NCBI GenBank assembly: GCA_029262235.1
Contig: JAJCZU010000004.1
Coordinates: 248,001 to 312,000 of the forward strand
Source of the DNA: Candidatus Eiseniibacteriota bacterium
Lineage (GTDB): Bacteria > Orphanbacterota > Orphanbacteria > Orphanbacterales > Orphanbacteraceae
Length of the DNA: 64,000 nucleotides
Direction of reading: 5' to 3'
Shown here: positions 33,681-42,683 of the stretch, in pieces
How positions within the stretch are numbered: the first letter of the stretch is position 1
Layout: every line of letters starts with the position of its first letter
Program-made: the position numbers and the translations under genes
The notes under the pieces: model-generated
The model's database searches: none
Seen by the model: the letters and a program-made list of their open reading frames with translations, nothing else
What the model was told of the DNA's origin: nothing

Positions 33681-35318
33681 ATGCAGCGAATTAACGACGC
33701 TATGAAATACGCCCGCTTCTCGATCGGCCTCAGGAAGTTTCTGCGGGAGAAGGTCACTCTCGAGCAGGCGCGCGAGGACATCAAGCGGCGTCTGCAGGAG
33801 AGGGAGGCGAATTTTCTCCGCATTGCGGAGAAAGGAATCTTCGGGTATCCGAAGAGCCCTTATCTGCCGCTCCTGAAGCGGGCGGGGTGTGAGTTCGTCG
33901 ATCTGCGCGACACTGTCCGGCGCCGGGGTCTCGAATACGCCCTGCGAGAGTTGCGTGAGGCAGGCGTCGGCTTCAACTTCGAGCAGTTCAAGGGGCGCGA
34001 GCCGATCGAGTGCGAAGGGAAGAGCTACTTTCTGAGTTCGCGCGAGTTCGACAATCCGTTTCTGAAGGCGTCCTACTATGGAACGACCGGCGGCAGTACC
34101 GGGAAGGCGGCGCGCGTTGCATTCGACCTGGACGCGATGACGGCGCAGGCTTCGCAGAACCTGATCACGGGGGAAGTGCACGGCACTCTCGGGATGCCCA
34201 AGGGCATGTGGCGGGGGATCCTGCCGAACATGCTCGGCGTCGGTGGTCTGCTCAGCGGCGCCAAAACAGGAAACGTGCCGCTTCGCTGGTTCACGCCGCT
34301 CATGAAAGAGGATCGCCGTCCCTCACTCAAATACAGTCTTGCGAACGAGTGGATCGTCAGGCTCGGAAGATTCTACGGGGAGCCGTTCCCGTTTCCCGAA
34401 CCGGTTCGTCTCGACGAGGCGGTTGTGATCGCGCGCTGGGTCGCGCAGACGGTCAAGGAACGCGGGTCCTGTCACATGAGCGCATTCGCAAGCATGAGCC
34501 TTCGGATCGCCATAGCCGCGATCGAAAACGATATCGATCTGACCGGAGCCATACTGGCCGGCGGGGGCGAGCCGCCGACGGAAACGAAAGTGAACACGAT
34601 CAAGAAGTCGGGCGCGAGGCAAAGGTCCGGTTACAGCTTTTCCGAAGTCGGTGCGGTGGGACGGGCCTGCGCGAATCCGATCGATTGCAACGACCAGCAC
34701 TTCATGAGAGATCATCTGGCGCTGCTTCAGTTTCCGAGACAGGTCCCCGGGACCGACATCGAAGTTCAGGCGTTCAACTTCACCACGCTTCTTACAACCG
34801 CGAAGAAGATCCTGCTCAACGTGGAGATCGATGATTACGGCATTGTGGAGGAGAGATCGTGCGGATGTCTGCTCGAAGAGTACGGTTTCACGGAACACAT
34901 CCGGGAAATACGCAGCTTCCGAAAACTCACAGGCGAGGGGATGAGCCTGATCGGGAGCGAGATGGAGACGATTCTCTTCAAGACACTGCCGGAACGCTTC
35001 GGCGGGTCCGCGCTCGATTATCAGCTTGTGGAAGAAGAAGACGAGCTGGGGTTCACGAGACTTTCCATCCACGTAAGTCCGAAGATTCAGATCGAAAGTG
35101 AAGACGCGGTCGTCGAAACGGTTTTGATGGGGCTCGGCAGGGAAAGCAGCATCGCAGACGGAGCGCGCGCCATGTGGAAGCAGGCAAAAACTTTGCAGGT
35201 CAAGAGAAGTGACCCGGTCTGGACAACGCGAGGGAAGCTGATGCCCCTGCATCTCGTCAAACTGGGTGCGCAGAAAACGGGCGACGACGCGGCGCCCTCG
35301 AAAAAGGAACCGTCATGA
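33681..35318 (+). CDS. PaaK/F390-synthetase-like adenylate-forming enzyme
   Basis: A 545-residue protein with an ATP-binding P-loop of the ANL superfamily, SYYGTTGGSTGKAARV (131-146), and the later motif RSGYSFSEVG that aligns with the A5 region. It best resembles phenylacetate-CoA ligase/coenzyme F390 synthetase-type enzymes, which activate a carboxylate as an acyl-adenylate. The N-terminal 120 residues do not match any domain I recognise. Its TGA overlaps the ATG of the binding-protein gene (35315-35318), so it is part of the transport operon and may activate the imported compound. Substrate unknown. Confidence 0.75.
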   Translation: MQRINDAMKYARFSIGLRKFLREKVTLEQAREDIKRRLQEREANFLRIAEKGIFGYPKSPYLPLLKRAGCEFVDLRDTVRRRGLEYALRELREAGVGFNFEQFKGREPIECEGKSYFLSSREFDNPFLKASYYGTTGGSTGKAARVAFDLDAMTAQASQNLITGEVHGTLGMPKGMWRGILPNMLGVGGLLSGAKTGNVPLRWFTPLMKEDRRPSLKYSLANEWIVRLGRFYGEPFPFPEPVRLDEAVVIARWVAQTVKERGSCHMSAFASMSLRIAIAAIENDIDLTGAILAGGGEPPTETKVNTIKKSGARQRSGYSFSEVGAVGRACANPIDCNDQHFMRDHLALLQFPRQVPGTDIEVQAFNFTTLLTTAKKILLNVEIDDYGIVEERSCGCLLEEYGFTEHIREIRSFRKLTGEGMSLIGSEMETILFKTLPERFGGSALDYQLVEEEDELGFTRLSIHVSPKIQIESEDAVVETVLMGLGRESSIADGARAMWKQAKTLQVKRSDPVWTTRGKLMPLHLVKLGAQKTGDDAAPSKKEPS

Positions 35319-36328
35319 GCTTTCATCCCCGGATCCTCGCCGTTCTCATGATCGTCTCGATCGCGCTCATGGGGAGTCCGGCCGCGGCAGGGGACGCGCC
35401 GGAGCGAAAGAAGCTGCGGGTCATGAACTCGCCCTACATGTCGTGGGCCGTGATCCACCTTGCGAAGGCGAACGGCTGTTTCGATGATCTCGGACTCGAC
35501 GTCGAGTTCGTCGTGATGAGAGGGATTCGCGAGGGACTTCCCGCACTCGCGCAGGGAAGGCTCGACGTGGTCCCCGGCTTCATTACCCCCGGCTACGTCA
35601 ATCTCATGCACAGGGGCGCCAACATTCGTATTGTCGCGGACAAGGGCCACACGGAATCGGAGGGGTGTCCGTATCGCGCGTTTCTCGCGAAGAAGGAGCT
35701 TGTTGAATCCGGCAGGCTGGACAACTTCGAGAACCTTCGCGGGCTTCGCATTGCGGGTGAGAGAACATCGACCAGTTATTACGCGCTCAGCAGTCTTCTG
35801 CGAAAAGGCAATCTGACCGCGGACGATATCGTATGGCTCGACCTGCCGACGCCGGCGAAGCAGGGGGCGCTCGAAGCCGGGACGGTCGATATCGTGAACG
35901 CGTCGGAGCCTTGGATTACGCGCATCGTGCAGTCGGGGGCGGGCGTCATCTGGCTTCCCGCGCGCGAGGTCGTTCCGGGCTTTCAGCACAGCTTCCTGAT
36001 GTTCGGGCCCAGCCTGCTCGAGAAGGATCGCGAGGCGGGGATGAAGTTCATGGTCGGCTATCTGCGCGGCGTGCGCCTATATAATGAAGGGAAGACGGAC
36101 GAGAACGTGCGGGTGATCGCGGCGGAGACCGGTCTGGACGAAGCTCTTGTCAGAGACGCGTGCTGGCCGCCGGTTCGAGAAACCGGCTACTATGATACGG
36201 AAAGTCTTCTTACGTACCAGGCATGGGCGCTCGAAGAGGGGCTCATCGACGGCCTCGTTCCCGTGGAGGGATTCTGGGATCCCGCATTCGTCGAGTACGC
36301 CAATCGCTTTCTGACGGAAGAGAACTGA
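35315..36328 (+). CDS. NitT/TauT-type ABC transporter substrate-binding protein
   Basis: A 337-residue periplasmic protein. The signal peptide is residues 1-25 (ending AAAG); a type II binding fold follows: LRVMNSPYMSWAVIHLAKANG, LDVEFVVMRGIREGLPALAQ, RLDVVPGFITPGYVNLMHRG. These match the SsuA/TauA/ThiY class. Such proteins bind sulfonates, nitrate, thiamine precursors or aromatics; the ligand cannot be deduced. It overlaps the ligase gene by ATGA and is followed after 6 bases by the ATPase gene. Confidence 0.88.
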   Translation: MSFHPRILAVLMIVSIALMGSPAAAGDAPERKKLRVMNSPYMSWAVIHLAKANGCFDDLGLDVEFVVMRGIREGLPALAQGRLDVVPGFITPGYVNLMHRGANIRIVADKGHTESEGCPYRAFLAKKELVESGRLDNFENLRGLRIAGERTSTSYYALSSLLRKGNLTADDIVWLDLPTPAKQGALEAGTVDIVNASEPWITRIVQSGAGVIWLPAREVVPGFQHSFLMFGPSLLEKDREAGMKFMVGYLRGVRLYNEGKTDENVRVIAAETGLDEALVRDACWPPVRETGYYDTESLLTYQAWALEEGLIDGLVPVEGFWDPAFVEYANRFLTEEN

Positions 36329-36334
36329 GGCGAC

Positions 36335-37120
36335 ATGGGTTTCCGCTGCAAAAATCTCGGCGTCACGTACAAGACGCAGAACGGCGAGCTCGAAGCGCTG
36401 GAAGATGTCTCGTTTTCCGTAAGCGACCACGAGTTCGTGTGCCTGGTCGGCCCGAGCGGCTGCGGCAAGTCCACGATTCTGAAACTCGTCGCGGGCCTCC
36501 TCGATCCCACGACCGGGACGATCGAGTTCGACTCGAAGCCGGCGGGCGATCGACCGCGCAACGCGATGGTCTTCCAGGAACACGGCGTTTTCCCCTGGAT
36601 GAACGTGCTCGATAACGTCGCATTCGGGCTGGCAATCCGCGGCGTTCCCAAAGCCGAGCGAAACGCGATCGCTTCCCGGTTTATCGACCGCGTCGGACTT
36701 TCACACTTCATCGACAGCCACCCGCACGAACTCTCTGTAGGGATGCGCCAGCGTGTGAGCATCGCCCGCGCATTCGTCAACGATCCGGAAATCCTGCTCA
36801 TGGACGAGCCGTTCGGCTCGCTCGATGCGATGACAAAACTGGTGATGACCGAAGAACTCATGGGGATCTGGAGCCGGCAGAGAAAGCAGGTTCTCTATGT
36901 GACTCACGATATCGAGGAGGCGATCATGCTGGGGGATCGCGTGCTGGTCATGACGGGGCGGCCCGGTCGCATACGTGAGGAAATCGAGATCCCGCTGGCC
37001 CGGCCGCGTGATCTTCGCGATCGCGACAAATCCGAGATCGTCAAAATCAAGGAGCACGTCTGGGGGATCCTCGAAGAGGAAGTACGGGCCGGTCTTCGGG
37101 GGCAGCATGAGCCGTCGTAA
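36335..37120 (+). CDS. ABC transporter ATP-binding protein (SsuB/TauB-type)
   Basis: A 261-residue ATPase with Walker A GPSGCGKST (39-47), Q-loop MVFQEHGVFPW (about 83-93), signature LSVGMRQRVSIARA (about 132-145), Walker B ILLMDEPFGSLD (about 152-163) and H-loop VTHDIEEA. The signature has V-G-M in place of G-G-Q, a variant seen in this subfamily. It drives import with the adjacent permease. GAGGCGAC precedes the ATG. The last 14 bases overlap the permease start. Confidence 0.93.
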   Translation: MGFRCKNLGVTYKTQNGELEALEDVSFSVSDHEFVCLVGPSGCGKSTILKLVAGLLDPTTGTIEFDSKPAGDRPRNAMVFQEHGVFPWMNVLDNVAFGLAIRGVPKAERNAIASRFIDRVGLSHFIDSHPHELSVGMRQRVSIARAFVNDPEILLMDEPFGSLDAMTKLVMTEELMGIWSRQRKQVLYVTHDIEEAIMLGDRVLVMTGRPGRIREEIEIPLARPRDLRDRDKSEIVKIKEHVWGILEEEVRAGLRGQHEPS

Positions 37121-37886
37121 AATCGCGGAGAAAATGATCCCCTTCATACCGCCGATCATCCTGATCGCGACGCTTTCGTTCCTCGAGACGATCACGCGCA
37201 TGGAGATCCTTCCCTCGCTGTTCTTTCCGCCTCCGACCGCGGTGATGGCGACCCTTTACAATATGACCACCGAGGGAGCCCTTCTGGATCATCTCAGTGC
37301 CACCGTGATCCGTCTGCTTACCGGCTTTCTGCTGGGAGGAATTCCGGGCATGATTCTCGGCATGATGATGGGGTGGTCGACCGCCATTCGCAGAATCCTG
37401 GATCCTTTTGTCGCGGCCCTGCATCCGGTCCCCAAGATTTCGTCGCTTCCGATCATCATGATCATTTTCGGGATCGGCTTCGTTTCGCGAACGATCGTGG
37501 TCGCGGTGGCATCGTTTTTCCCGATGCTGATCAATACGATGGCCGGTGTCCGGCAGATTCACCCCATTTACTTCGATGTCGCGCGGAACTGCGGCGCCAG
37601 TCGTCTGCAGGTGCTTCGCCACGTCGTGCTTCCCGGCTCCACTCCGTTCATTCTTGCCGGTGTGAGACTCGGCCTGAACGTCTCTCTCTCGATCAGCCTG
37701 GCCGTCGAACTGCTTCTGGCAGACAAGGGGATCGGGACACTGATCTGGATGGCCTGGCAGACCATGCGCATTGAAGAGCTTTACGCCACGATCGTCACGG
37801 CCGCACTGGTCGGGATCAGCATTCGGATATTCGTACAGTTGTTGTTGAACCGATGCGTGCCCTGGGCAACGAAGGCGCGCACCTGA
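37107..37886 (+). CDS. ABC transporter permease (SsuC/TauC-type)
   Basis: A 259-residue inner-membrane permease with about six helices (IPFIPPIILIATLSFLE, LTGFLLGGIPGMILGMMMG, and others). The EAA-type cytoplasmic loop is seen as FDVARNCGASRLQVLRHVVLP. It belongs to the binding-protein-dependent NitT/TauT class. ATG 37107 overlaps the ATPase gene and gives the usual length; the open frame reaches further upstream only as a shadow. It forms the import channel with the ATPase and the periplasmic binding protein. Confidence 0.9.
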   Translation: MSRRKIAEKMIPFIPPIILIATLSFLETITRMEILPSLFFPPPTAVMATLYNMTTEGALLDHLSATVIRLLTGFLLGGIPGMILGMMMGWSTAIRRILDPFVAALHPVPKISSLPIIMIIFGIGFVSRTIVVAVASFFPMLINTMAGVRQIHPIYFDVARNCGASRLQVLRHVVLPGSTPFILAGVRLGLNVSLSISLAVELLLADKGIGTLIWMAWQTMRIEELYATIVTAALVGISIRIFVQLLLNRCVPWATKART

Positions 37887-37899
37887 ACCGGAGGCATAC

Positions 37900-40011
37900 A
37901 TGAGTTGGAAGTCGAGCGCACTGATCGTAGGCGCATCCTGTCTGATGTTCACAATCGGCCATGCCGGGGAAACGAACGCATCGGGTGACAGCGTGCGAAC
38001 CGCGAAGCCGATCGTCGTCACGGCGACACGCTCCGGCATGGACGCGGCGGATATCGCGGCGAACGTCACGATCATCGATCGTGAGACGATCGAAAACTCG
38101 CCGGCGGTCAGGGTGGACCACCTGCTCCGCAAGATCCCCGGCTTCTCGCTCTTGAGACAGCAGAGCAGTATCGTGTCCGGCGAGTCCATCCAGGGAGTCT
38201 CCCTGCGGGGCGTCGGCCAGTCGGCCACTTCCCGGACCCTCGTTCTGCTGGACGGAGTGCCGCTCAACGACCCGTTCGGCAACTTCATCATCTGGAGCCG
38301 GATCCCCTTCGAATCGATCGAAAGGATAGAAGTCGTCCGCGGCGGCGGGTCGGGTGTCTGGGGTAATCTCGCTCTCGGTGGCGTGATCCAGATCATTACG
38401 GAGCGCCCGAAAGAGCGCACGCTTCGTTTCATTGCCGAGGGCGGAACGAGGGGGACTTCCAATCTCGATCTCTTTGCGGCCGACAGAAACGGCCGGCTCT
38501 CCTACTCGTTCGGCGCGAACCTTTACGACACCGACGGATACTACATCTACAGCGATGATCAGCTCGGGCCGGTCGACGAGCACGCAAACGCGCGGAACGA
38601 AACATTCAACGGCAGCGTGGACTTCGCGGTGTCCCCCGGCAGAAACGTATACGCGCGGGCCAGCTACTCGGCGGAAGACAAGGAGAAGGGAACGCCCCTT
38701 TCGCGTTCGGGGGAAATCAATCGTTACTACGGGGTCGGCGGATCGCTGCAGGCTTCCGACGGAAGCGAATGGAACCTCAATCTCTTTTCGACGGCGCGGA
38801 CGGGCAACAATATCAGCACGGCCGTTTCAAGATCGCGCGAAACGGAGACCCTGCGCAGTCACGATTACAATCAGGGATCGGTCGCGTATGGCGCCAACGT
38901 CCAGTGGGCAAAGCAGATCACGAAAAAGCACAGAGTTTCCGTGGGAGGGGATCTGCTTCACACTGATTCGCGGCGTTTCACGCTCAGTGGCTGGGACAGC
39001 GATGCGGGTGCCTACACGCTTGACGGTTCCATCAATGGCAAGCAGACGATGGGTGGCGTTTTCGCGCAGGAGATCTGGACTCCGACGCTCCGGTGGAATG
39101 TCGTTCTCGGCGGCCGATGGGATCAGATCAAGAGCCACGACGGCCGGATTACGAGTACCGACCAGACGACCGGCGAGTTGATCAGCGAAACCGTTTCCCC
39201 CGACGGAACGAAGACGGCTTTCAGCCCGAGTCTCGGTGTCGTCTTTCACGCATCGGAAAGTGTTTCCCTTCGCGGGAGTGCGTACAAGGCGTTTCGAGCG
39301 CCTACCGTCAGCGAGCTCTACCGAACGACGGGCAGCAGCACCGTGAACGCCGGCAATGCCGACCTGGGTCCCGAAGAGCTGGTCGGCGGCGAAGTCGGTT
39401 TCAACTTCACGCCGCACTCCATCGTCTCCACGAAAGTGACCGCGTTCTGGAGCGAAGTGGACGGGACCATCACGCTCAAGACGATCGGTGTGGCCGAAGA
39501 TTCCGCGATGGTCATCGACCCGTGCGGGCTGATTCCCGAAGACGGCACCTGTCGCCAGCAGAACAACGTCGGTACGCTCCGCACGCGCGGCGTCGAATTC
39601 GAGTTCGTCGTTCGGCCTCATCCGTTCTGGGATTTCAACGGATCGTACATCTATGACGACGCCTCGATGATCGAGTCGCCCGATCCGGATATCGTGGGCA
39701 CCCGCATCCGGCACGTCCCCCGTCATCACGTCGTCCTGGGCGTCTCGTTCGACAAGCCTTCCCTTTTCGCGGCGCACGTACAGGGGCGCTACGTCGGCGA
39801 TCGCTTCGAAAACGATGTCAATGATCTGCCGATCGAGGAAATGTTCATCCTCGATCTTCAGGTTTCGCGGAAGCTCTCGCCGTGGGCCGAGGGCTTTGTC
39901 TCGGTCGAGAACCTGCTGGACGAAGAGTTCGACGTTCGTCCGAATTCACGCGGGCTGACGGAAATCGGCATGCCGAGAATGATCCATGGCGGGCTGCGCG
40001 TCCGAATGTAG
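37900..40011 (+). CDS. TonB-dependent outer-membrane receptor
   Basis: A 703-residue receptor. After a signal peptide (1-22) comes a TonB box-like stretch KPIVVTATRSG (36-46), the plug domain (about 50-160; VSLRGVGQSATSRTLVLLDG, IERIEVVRGGGSGVWG) and a 22-strand-type barrel. The C-terminus carries VENLLDEEF and ends in an aromatic/Met pair, GGLRVRM, rather than the usual Phe. It imports a substrate at the outer membrane using TonB energy. GGAGG lies 6 bases before the ATG, 13 bases after the permease stop. It is the last gene of the uptake operon. Confidence 0.92.
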   Translation: MSWKSSALIVGASCLMFTIGHAGETNASGDSVRTAKPIVVTATRSGMDAADIAANVTIIDRETIENSPAVRVDHLLRKIPGFSLLRQQSSIVSGESIQGVSLRGVGQSATSRTLVLLDGVPLNDPFGNFIIWSRIPFESIERIEVVRGGGSGVWGNLALGGVIQIITERPKERTLRFIAEGGTRGTSNLDLFAADRNGRLSYSFGANLYDTDGYYIYSDDQLGPVDEHANARNETFNGSVDFAVSPGRNVYARASYSAEDKEKGTPLSRSGEINRYYGVGGSLQASDGSEWNLNLFSTARTGNNISTAVSRSRETETLRSHDYNQGSVAYGANVQWAKQITKKHRVSVGGDLLHTDSRRFTLSGWDSDAGAYTLDGSINGKQTMGGVFAQEIWTPTLRWNVVLGGRWDQIKSHDGRITSTDQTTGELISETVSPDGTKTAFSPSLGVVFHASESVSLRGSAYKAFRAPTVSELYRTTGSSTVNAGNADLGPEELVGGEVGFNFTPHSIVSTKVTAFWSEVDGTITLKTIGVAEDSAMVIDPCGLIPEDGTCRQQNNVGTLRTRGVEFEFVVRPHPFWDFNGSYIYDDASMIESPDPDIVGTRIRHVPRHHVVLGVSFDKPSLFAAHVQGRYVGDRFENDVNDLPIEEMFILDLQVSRKLSPWAEGFVSVENLLDEEFDVRPNSRGLTEIGMPRMIHGGLRVRM

Positions 40012-40040
40012 CCGGATCGTGCGAGATCTGTCTCGAGAAG

Positions 40041-40066
40041 CCCGCCCATACACATGGGCGGGTTTT
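40041..40066 (+). terminator. Rho-independent terminator of the uptake operon
   Basis: CCCGCCCAT (40041-40049), loop ACAC, ATGGGCGGG (40054-40062) and TTTT (40063-40066): a perfect 9-bp GC-rich stem with a short loop and a T run, 30 bases after the receptor stop. Confidence 0.9.
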
Positions 40067-40088
40067 CTGTGTTCCGGGGGGAATCCGC

Positions 40089-40118
40089 CGAAGCGTACCG
40101 AAGCGTACCGAAGCGTGC
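40089..40118 (+). repeat. Three tandem 10-bp repeats CGAAGCGTAC
   Basis: Two exact copies and one with a single change (CGAAGCGTGC) stand head to tail, about 97 bases before the flavin oxidase start. The 10-bp period (one helical turn) could position a DNA-binding protein, or it could be simple slippage. Confidence 0.7.
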
Positions 40119-40214
40119 TATGGTGAAGATGTTCTCACCTGTGATTCCCGCGACACTCATCGCGCCACGACTCACAATCCTTTCGATACACGAATTCATC
40201 GGAGAAAACTGCCC

Positions 40215-41636
40215 ATGTCTCAGATCACTGTAAAGACGCTGGCCGGCGGCGCGAAGACCCTGGGCGACGACACCCTGTCGGACTTTCGTTCCCGTTTGAA
40301 GGGCCAGGTCATCGTTCCTGAAGATGCGGCCTACGACGAGGCGCGTCAAATCTGGAACGCGATGATCGACAGCAAGCCCGCTTTTATCGTGCGCTGTGCC
40401 GCCGCCGAGGACGTAACTCATGCCGTACGCTACGCCAGGGAGCAGGGACTGCTTGTTTCGGTGCGCGGCGCGGGGCATAACATTGCCGGCAAGTCCGTGC
40501 AGGATGGCGCCCTGCTGATCGATCTGAGCCAGATGCGATCGGTCGAGGTCGACGCGGGCGCCCGGACGGCCGTGGTCGGCCCCGGCGCGACCCTGGGTGA
40601 CGTCGACGCGGCCACGCAGGCTCATGGCCTGGCCGTTCCTACGGGCATCAATTCCACGACGGGAATCGGCGGCCTGACTCTCGGTGGCGGGTTCGGCTGG
40701 CTCAGCCGTTCGCTCGGTCTCACGATCGACAGTCTCATTGCCGCCGAGGTAGTAACCGCTGACGGAAAGAACGTGCGGTGCAGCGCAAGCGAGCACGCCG
40801 ATCTGTTCTGGGCGACGCGGGGCGGCGGAGGAAACTTCGGCGTCGTGACATCCTACGAATTCAAACTGCACAAAGTCGGCCCGGAAGTCATGTCGGGACC
40901 GATCGTATTTCCGGCGAAAGGCGCGCGCGACGTCCTGGCCGGGTACCGGGATTTCTGCAAGAAGAGTCCCGAGAAGCTGACGACCTGGGCGGTTCTGCGC
41001 GGTGCGCCCCCGCTTCCGTTTCTGGCGCCGGAAGTTCACGGCAAGGATGTTCTGATTCTGGCGGCGCTGTACAACGGGCCGATGGAGGAGGGCGAGAAAG
41101 CCATGGCGCCTCTTCGCAAGCTGGGCGATCCGATCGCCGACGCGTTCGGCCCTCACCCGTTCGCCGGTTTCCAGCAGGCCTTCGATCCGCTGCTCACGCC
41201 GGGATTCCGGAACTACTGGAAGTCGCATAACTTCACGAGCCTGAGCGAAGGCCTGCTCGACAAGCTTGTCGAATACGCGGCGACTCTTCCGAGCCCGCAC
41301 TCCGAAATCTTTGTCGCTCAGATGGGGGGCGCCACCAATCGCATCGCTTCCGATGCCACCGCGTATCCTCATCGCGACATCGAATTCGTGATGAACGTGC
41401 ACACGCGCTGGGAGGCGCCGGGCCAGGACAAGGAGTGCGTGGCATGGGCGCGCAAATTCTATGAAGCCACCGAGCCTTTTGCGACCGGCGGCGTGTACGT
41501 GAACTTCATCAGCGAAGGCGAGGATCGCGTGGCGGGCGCATACGGGGCCAATTACGACAGGCTCGTAAAGGTAAAGACTGAATACGACCCGAACAACTTC
41601 TTCCGTCTCAATCAGAACATAGCGCCGAAGGCGTAG
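40215..41636 (+). CDS. FAD-linked oxidase, BBE (berberine bridge) family
   Basis: A 473-residue flavoprotein. The FAD-binding part has VRGAGHNIAG, whose His is the usual 8-alpha covalent FAD site, and TTGIGGLTLGGGFGWLSR. No Cys is present at the second (6-S-cysteinyl) position, so the flavin is probably singly linked. The C-terminus has the BBE motif (YVNFISEGED and YDPNNFFRLNQNI). These enzymes oxidise alcohols, sugars or amines with O2. No signal peptide is seen. ATG 40215 follows GGAG and starts the family-like sequence. Substrate unknown. Confidence 0.9.
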   Translation: MSQITVKTLAGGAKTLGDDTLSDFRSRLKGQVIVPEDAAYDEARQIWNAMIDSKPAFIVRCAAAEDVTHAVRYAREQGLLVSVRGAGHNIAGKSVQDGALLIDLSQMRSVEVDAGARTAVVGPGATLGDVDAATQAHGLAVPTGINSTTGIGGLTLGGGFGWLSRSLGLTIDSLIAAEVVTADGKNVRCSASEHADLFWATRGGGGNFGVVTSYEFKLHKVGPEVMSGPIVFPAKGARDVLAGYRDFCKKSPEKLTTWAVLRGAPPLPFLAPEVHGKDVLILAALYNGPMEEGEKAMAPLRKLGDPIADAFGPHPFAGFQQAFDPLLTPGFRNYWKSHNFTSLSEGLLDKLVEYAATLPSPHSEIFVAQMGGATNRIASDATAYPHRDIEFVMNVHTRWEAPGQDKECVAWARKFYEATEPFATGGVYVNFISEGEDRVAGAYGANYDRLVKVKTEYDPNNFFRLNQNIAPKA

Positions 41637-41673
41637 CCGGCAACAGAAGCACGGGACCACGCGAAACGCTCGT

Positions 41674-41703
41674 CTGTCAGCCCGATCATCGATCGGGCGA
41701 CAG
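41674..41703. terminator. Hairpin between convergent genes
   Basis: CTGTC-a-GCCCGAT, loop CATCG, ATCGGGC-GACAG forms a 12-bp stem with one bulge. It lies between the flavin oxidase (plus) and yaaA (minus). There is no long T run, so it may act as an mRNA end-protector rather than a true terminator. Confidence 0.55.
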
Positions 41704-41716
41704 GCGGAGCAATCCC

Positions 41717-42499
41717 CTACCTGCTGCGCTTGCGCAGAAACACGGGACCGGCCTCCGTAGATTCCTTCGCGCTGTACTTGTATCCGTTCGCGCGAAAGTC
41801 GTGCAGTCCGGCCGGTGACTTGACGCGGTTCTTTATGATGTAGGCGGCCATCTCTCCGCGTGCCTTCTTCGCGAAGAAGCTCACCACGCGGTATTGCCCG
41901 TTTGTGAAATCCTTGAACACCGGCGTTACGACTTCCGCGCTCAGTTCCTTCGGGCGCACGGCCTTCCAGTACTCGTTCGAGGCCAGGTTCACGAGCGTCT
42001 TCCGTTTCGCTCTCTGCGCCGCGAACGCTTCGTTCAAACTCCCGGTCAGCCGCGATCCCCAGAATTCGTACAGGTCTTTTTTCCCCTTCGTCGCGAACTT
42101 GCGCCCCATCTCCAGGCGATAGGGCTGCATGAGATCGAGCGGGCGCAGAATGCCGTAGAGGCCCGACAGGATACGCAGATGTTTCTGGGCGAAGTTCAGG
42201 TCCGCCGCCGTGAATGCACCCGCGTTCATGCCCTGGTACACGTCACCCTGAAACGCGAAGATCGCCTGCTTCGCATTCTCGAGCGTGAACGGCGTTTTCC
42301 ATGTGGCAAAGCGTTCGTGATTCAGTTCGGCCAGCGCGTCGCTGATACTCATGAGCTTCGACAGGTCGCGCGGTTTCAATCTTCTTGCGGCTTGCACGAG
42401 CCGAGCGGAGTCCTCGAGGAAAGCCGGTTCGGTGAACTTCCTCGTCCTGGCACGCGACTCGAAATCCAGGGACTTGGCAGGGGAAAGAACGATCAGCAT
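41717..42499 (-). CDS. yaaA: Peroxide stress protein YaaA
   Basis: A 260-residue protein of the YaaA/DUF328 family. The start MLIVLSPAKSLDFE, the middle LRILSGLYGILRPLDLMQPYR-like run (shown here in part) and the end IKNRVKSPAGLHDFRANGYKY are the family signatures, and the length is normal. In E. coli YaaA lowers free iron during peroxide stress and binds DNA. ATG 42499 starts the family-like sequence with GGAG upstream; the open frame continues further but is not conserved. A TGCTATAGT extended -10 lies at 42623-42615. Confidence 0.93.
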   Translation of the reverse strand: MLIVLSPAKSLDFESRARTRKFTEPAFLEDSARLVQAARRLKPRDLSKLMSISDALAELNHERFATWKTPFTLENAKQAIFAFQGDVYQGMNAGAFTAADLNFAQKHLRILSGLYGILRPLDLMQPYRLEMGRKFATKGKKDLYEFWGSRLTGSLNEAFAAQRAKRKTLVNLASNEYWKAVRPKELSAEVVTPVFKDFTNGQYRVVSFFAKKARGEMAAYIIKNRVKSPAGLHDFRANGYKYSAKESTEAGPVFLRKRSR

Positions 42500-42614
42500 G
42501 AATACCCGGTCTCCGTTACGGCGATGAAGGGTCGGCAATGTCCCGCCGCCGGTGCGAACGGAACGGATGCGTTGCGAGTCCCCGGCTTCTATCCGTGCGG
42601 AGGTCGCATGAGGT

Positions 42615-42623
42615 ACTATAGCA
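42615..42623 (-). promoter_or_regulatory. Extended -10 element (TGCTATAGT) upstream of yaaA
   Basis: On the minus strand TGC is followed by TATAGT (42620-42615), about 116 bases before the yaaA ATG. It lies in the divergent region shared with the phosphatase gene. Confidence 0.4.
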
Positions 42624-42683
42624 GCAGTCATCGTGAACGGTCATCGGTTGCCGCCGGACCTTTTCGGAGAGGAGCGTGCCTTC

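Noticed and set aside
40089..40118. Possible CRISPR-like array
   Set aside because: Units are only 10 bp and head to tail with no spacers; it is a simple direct repeat.
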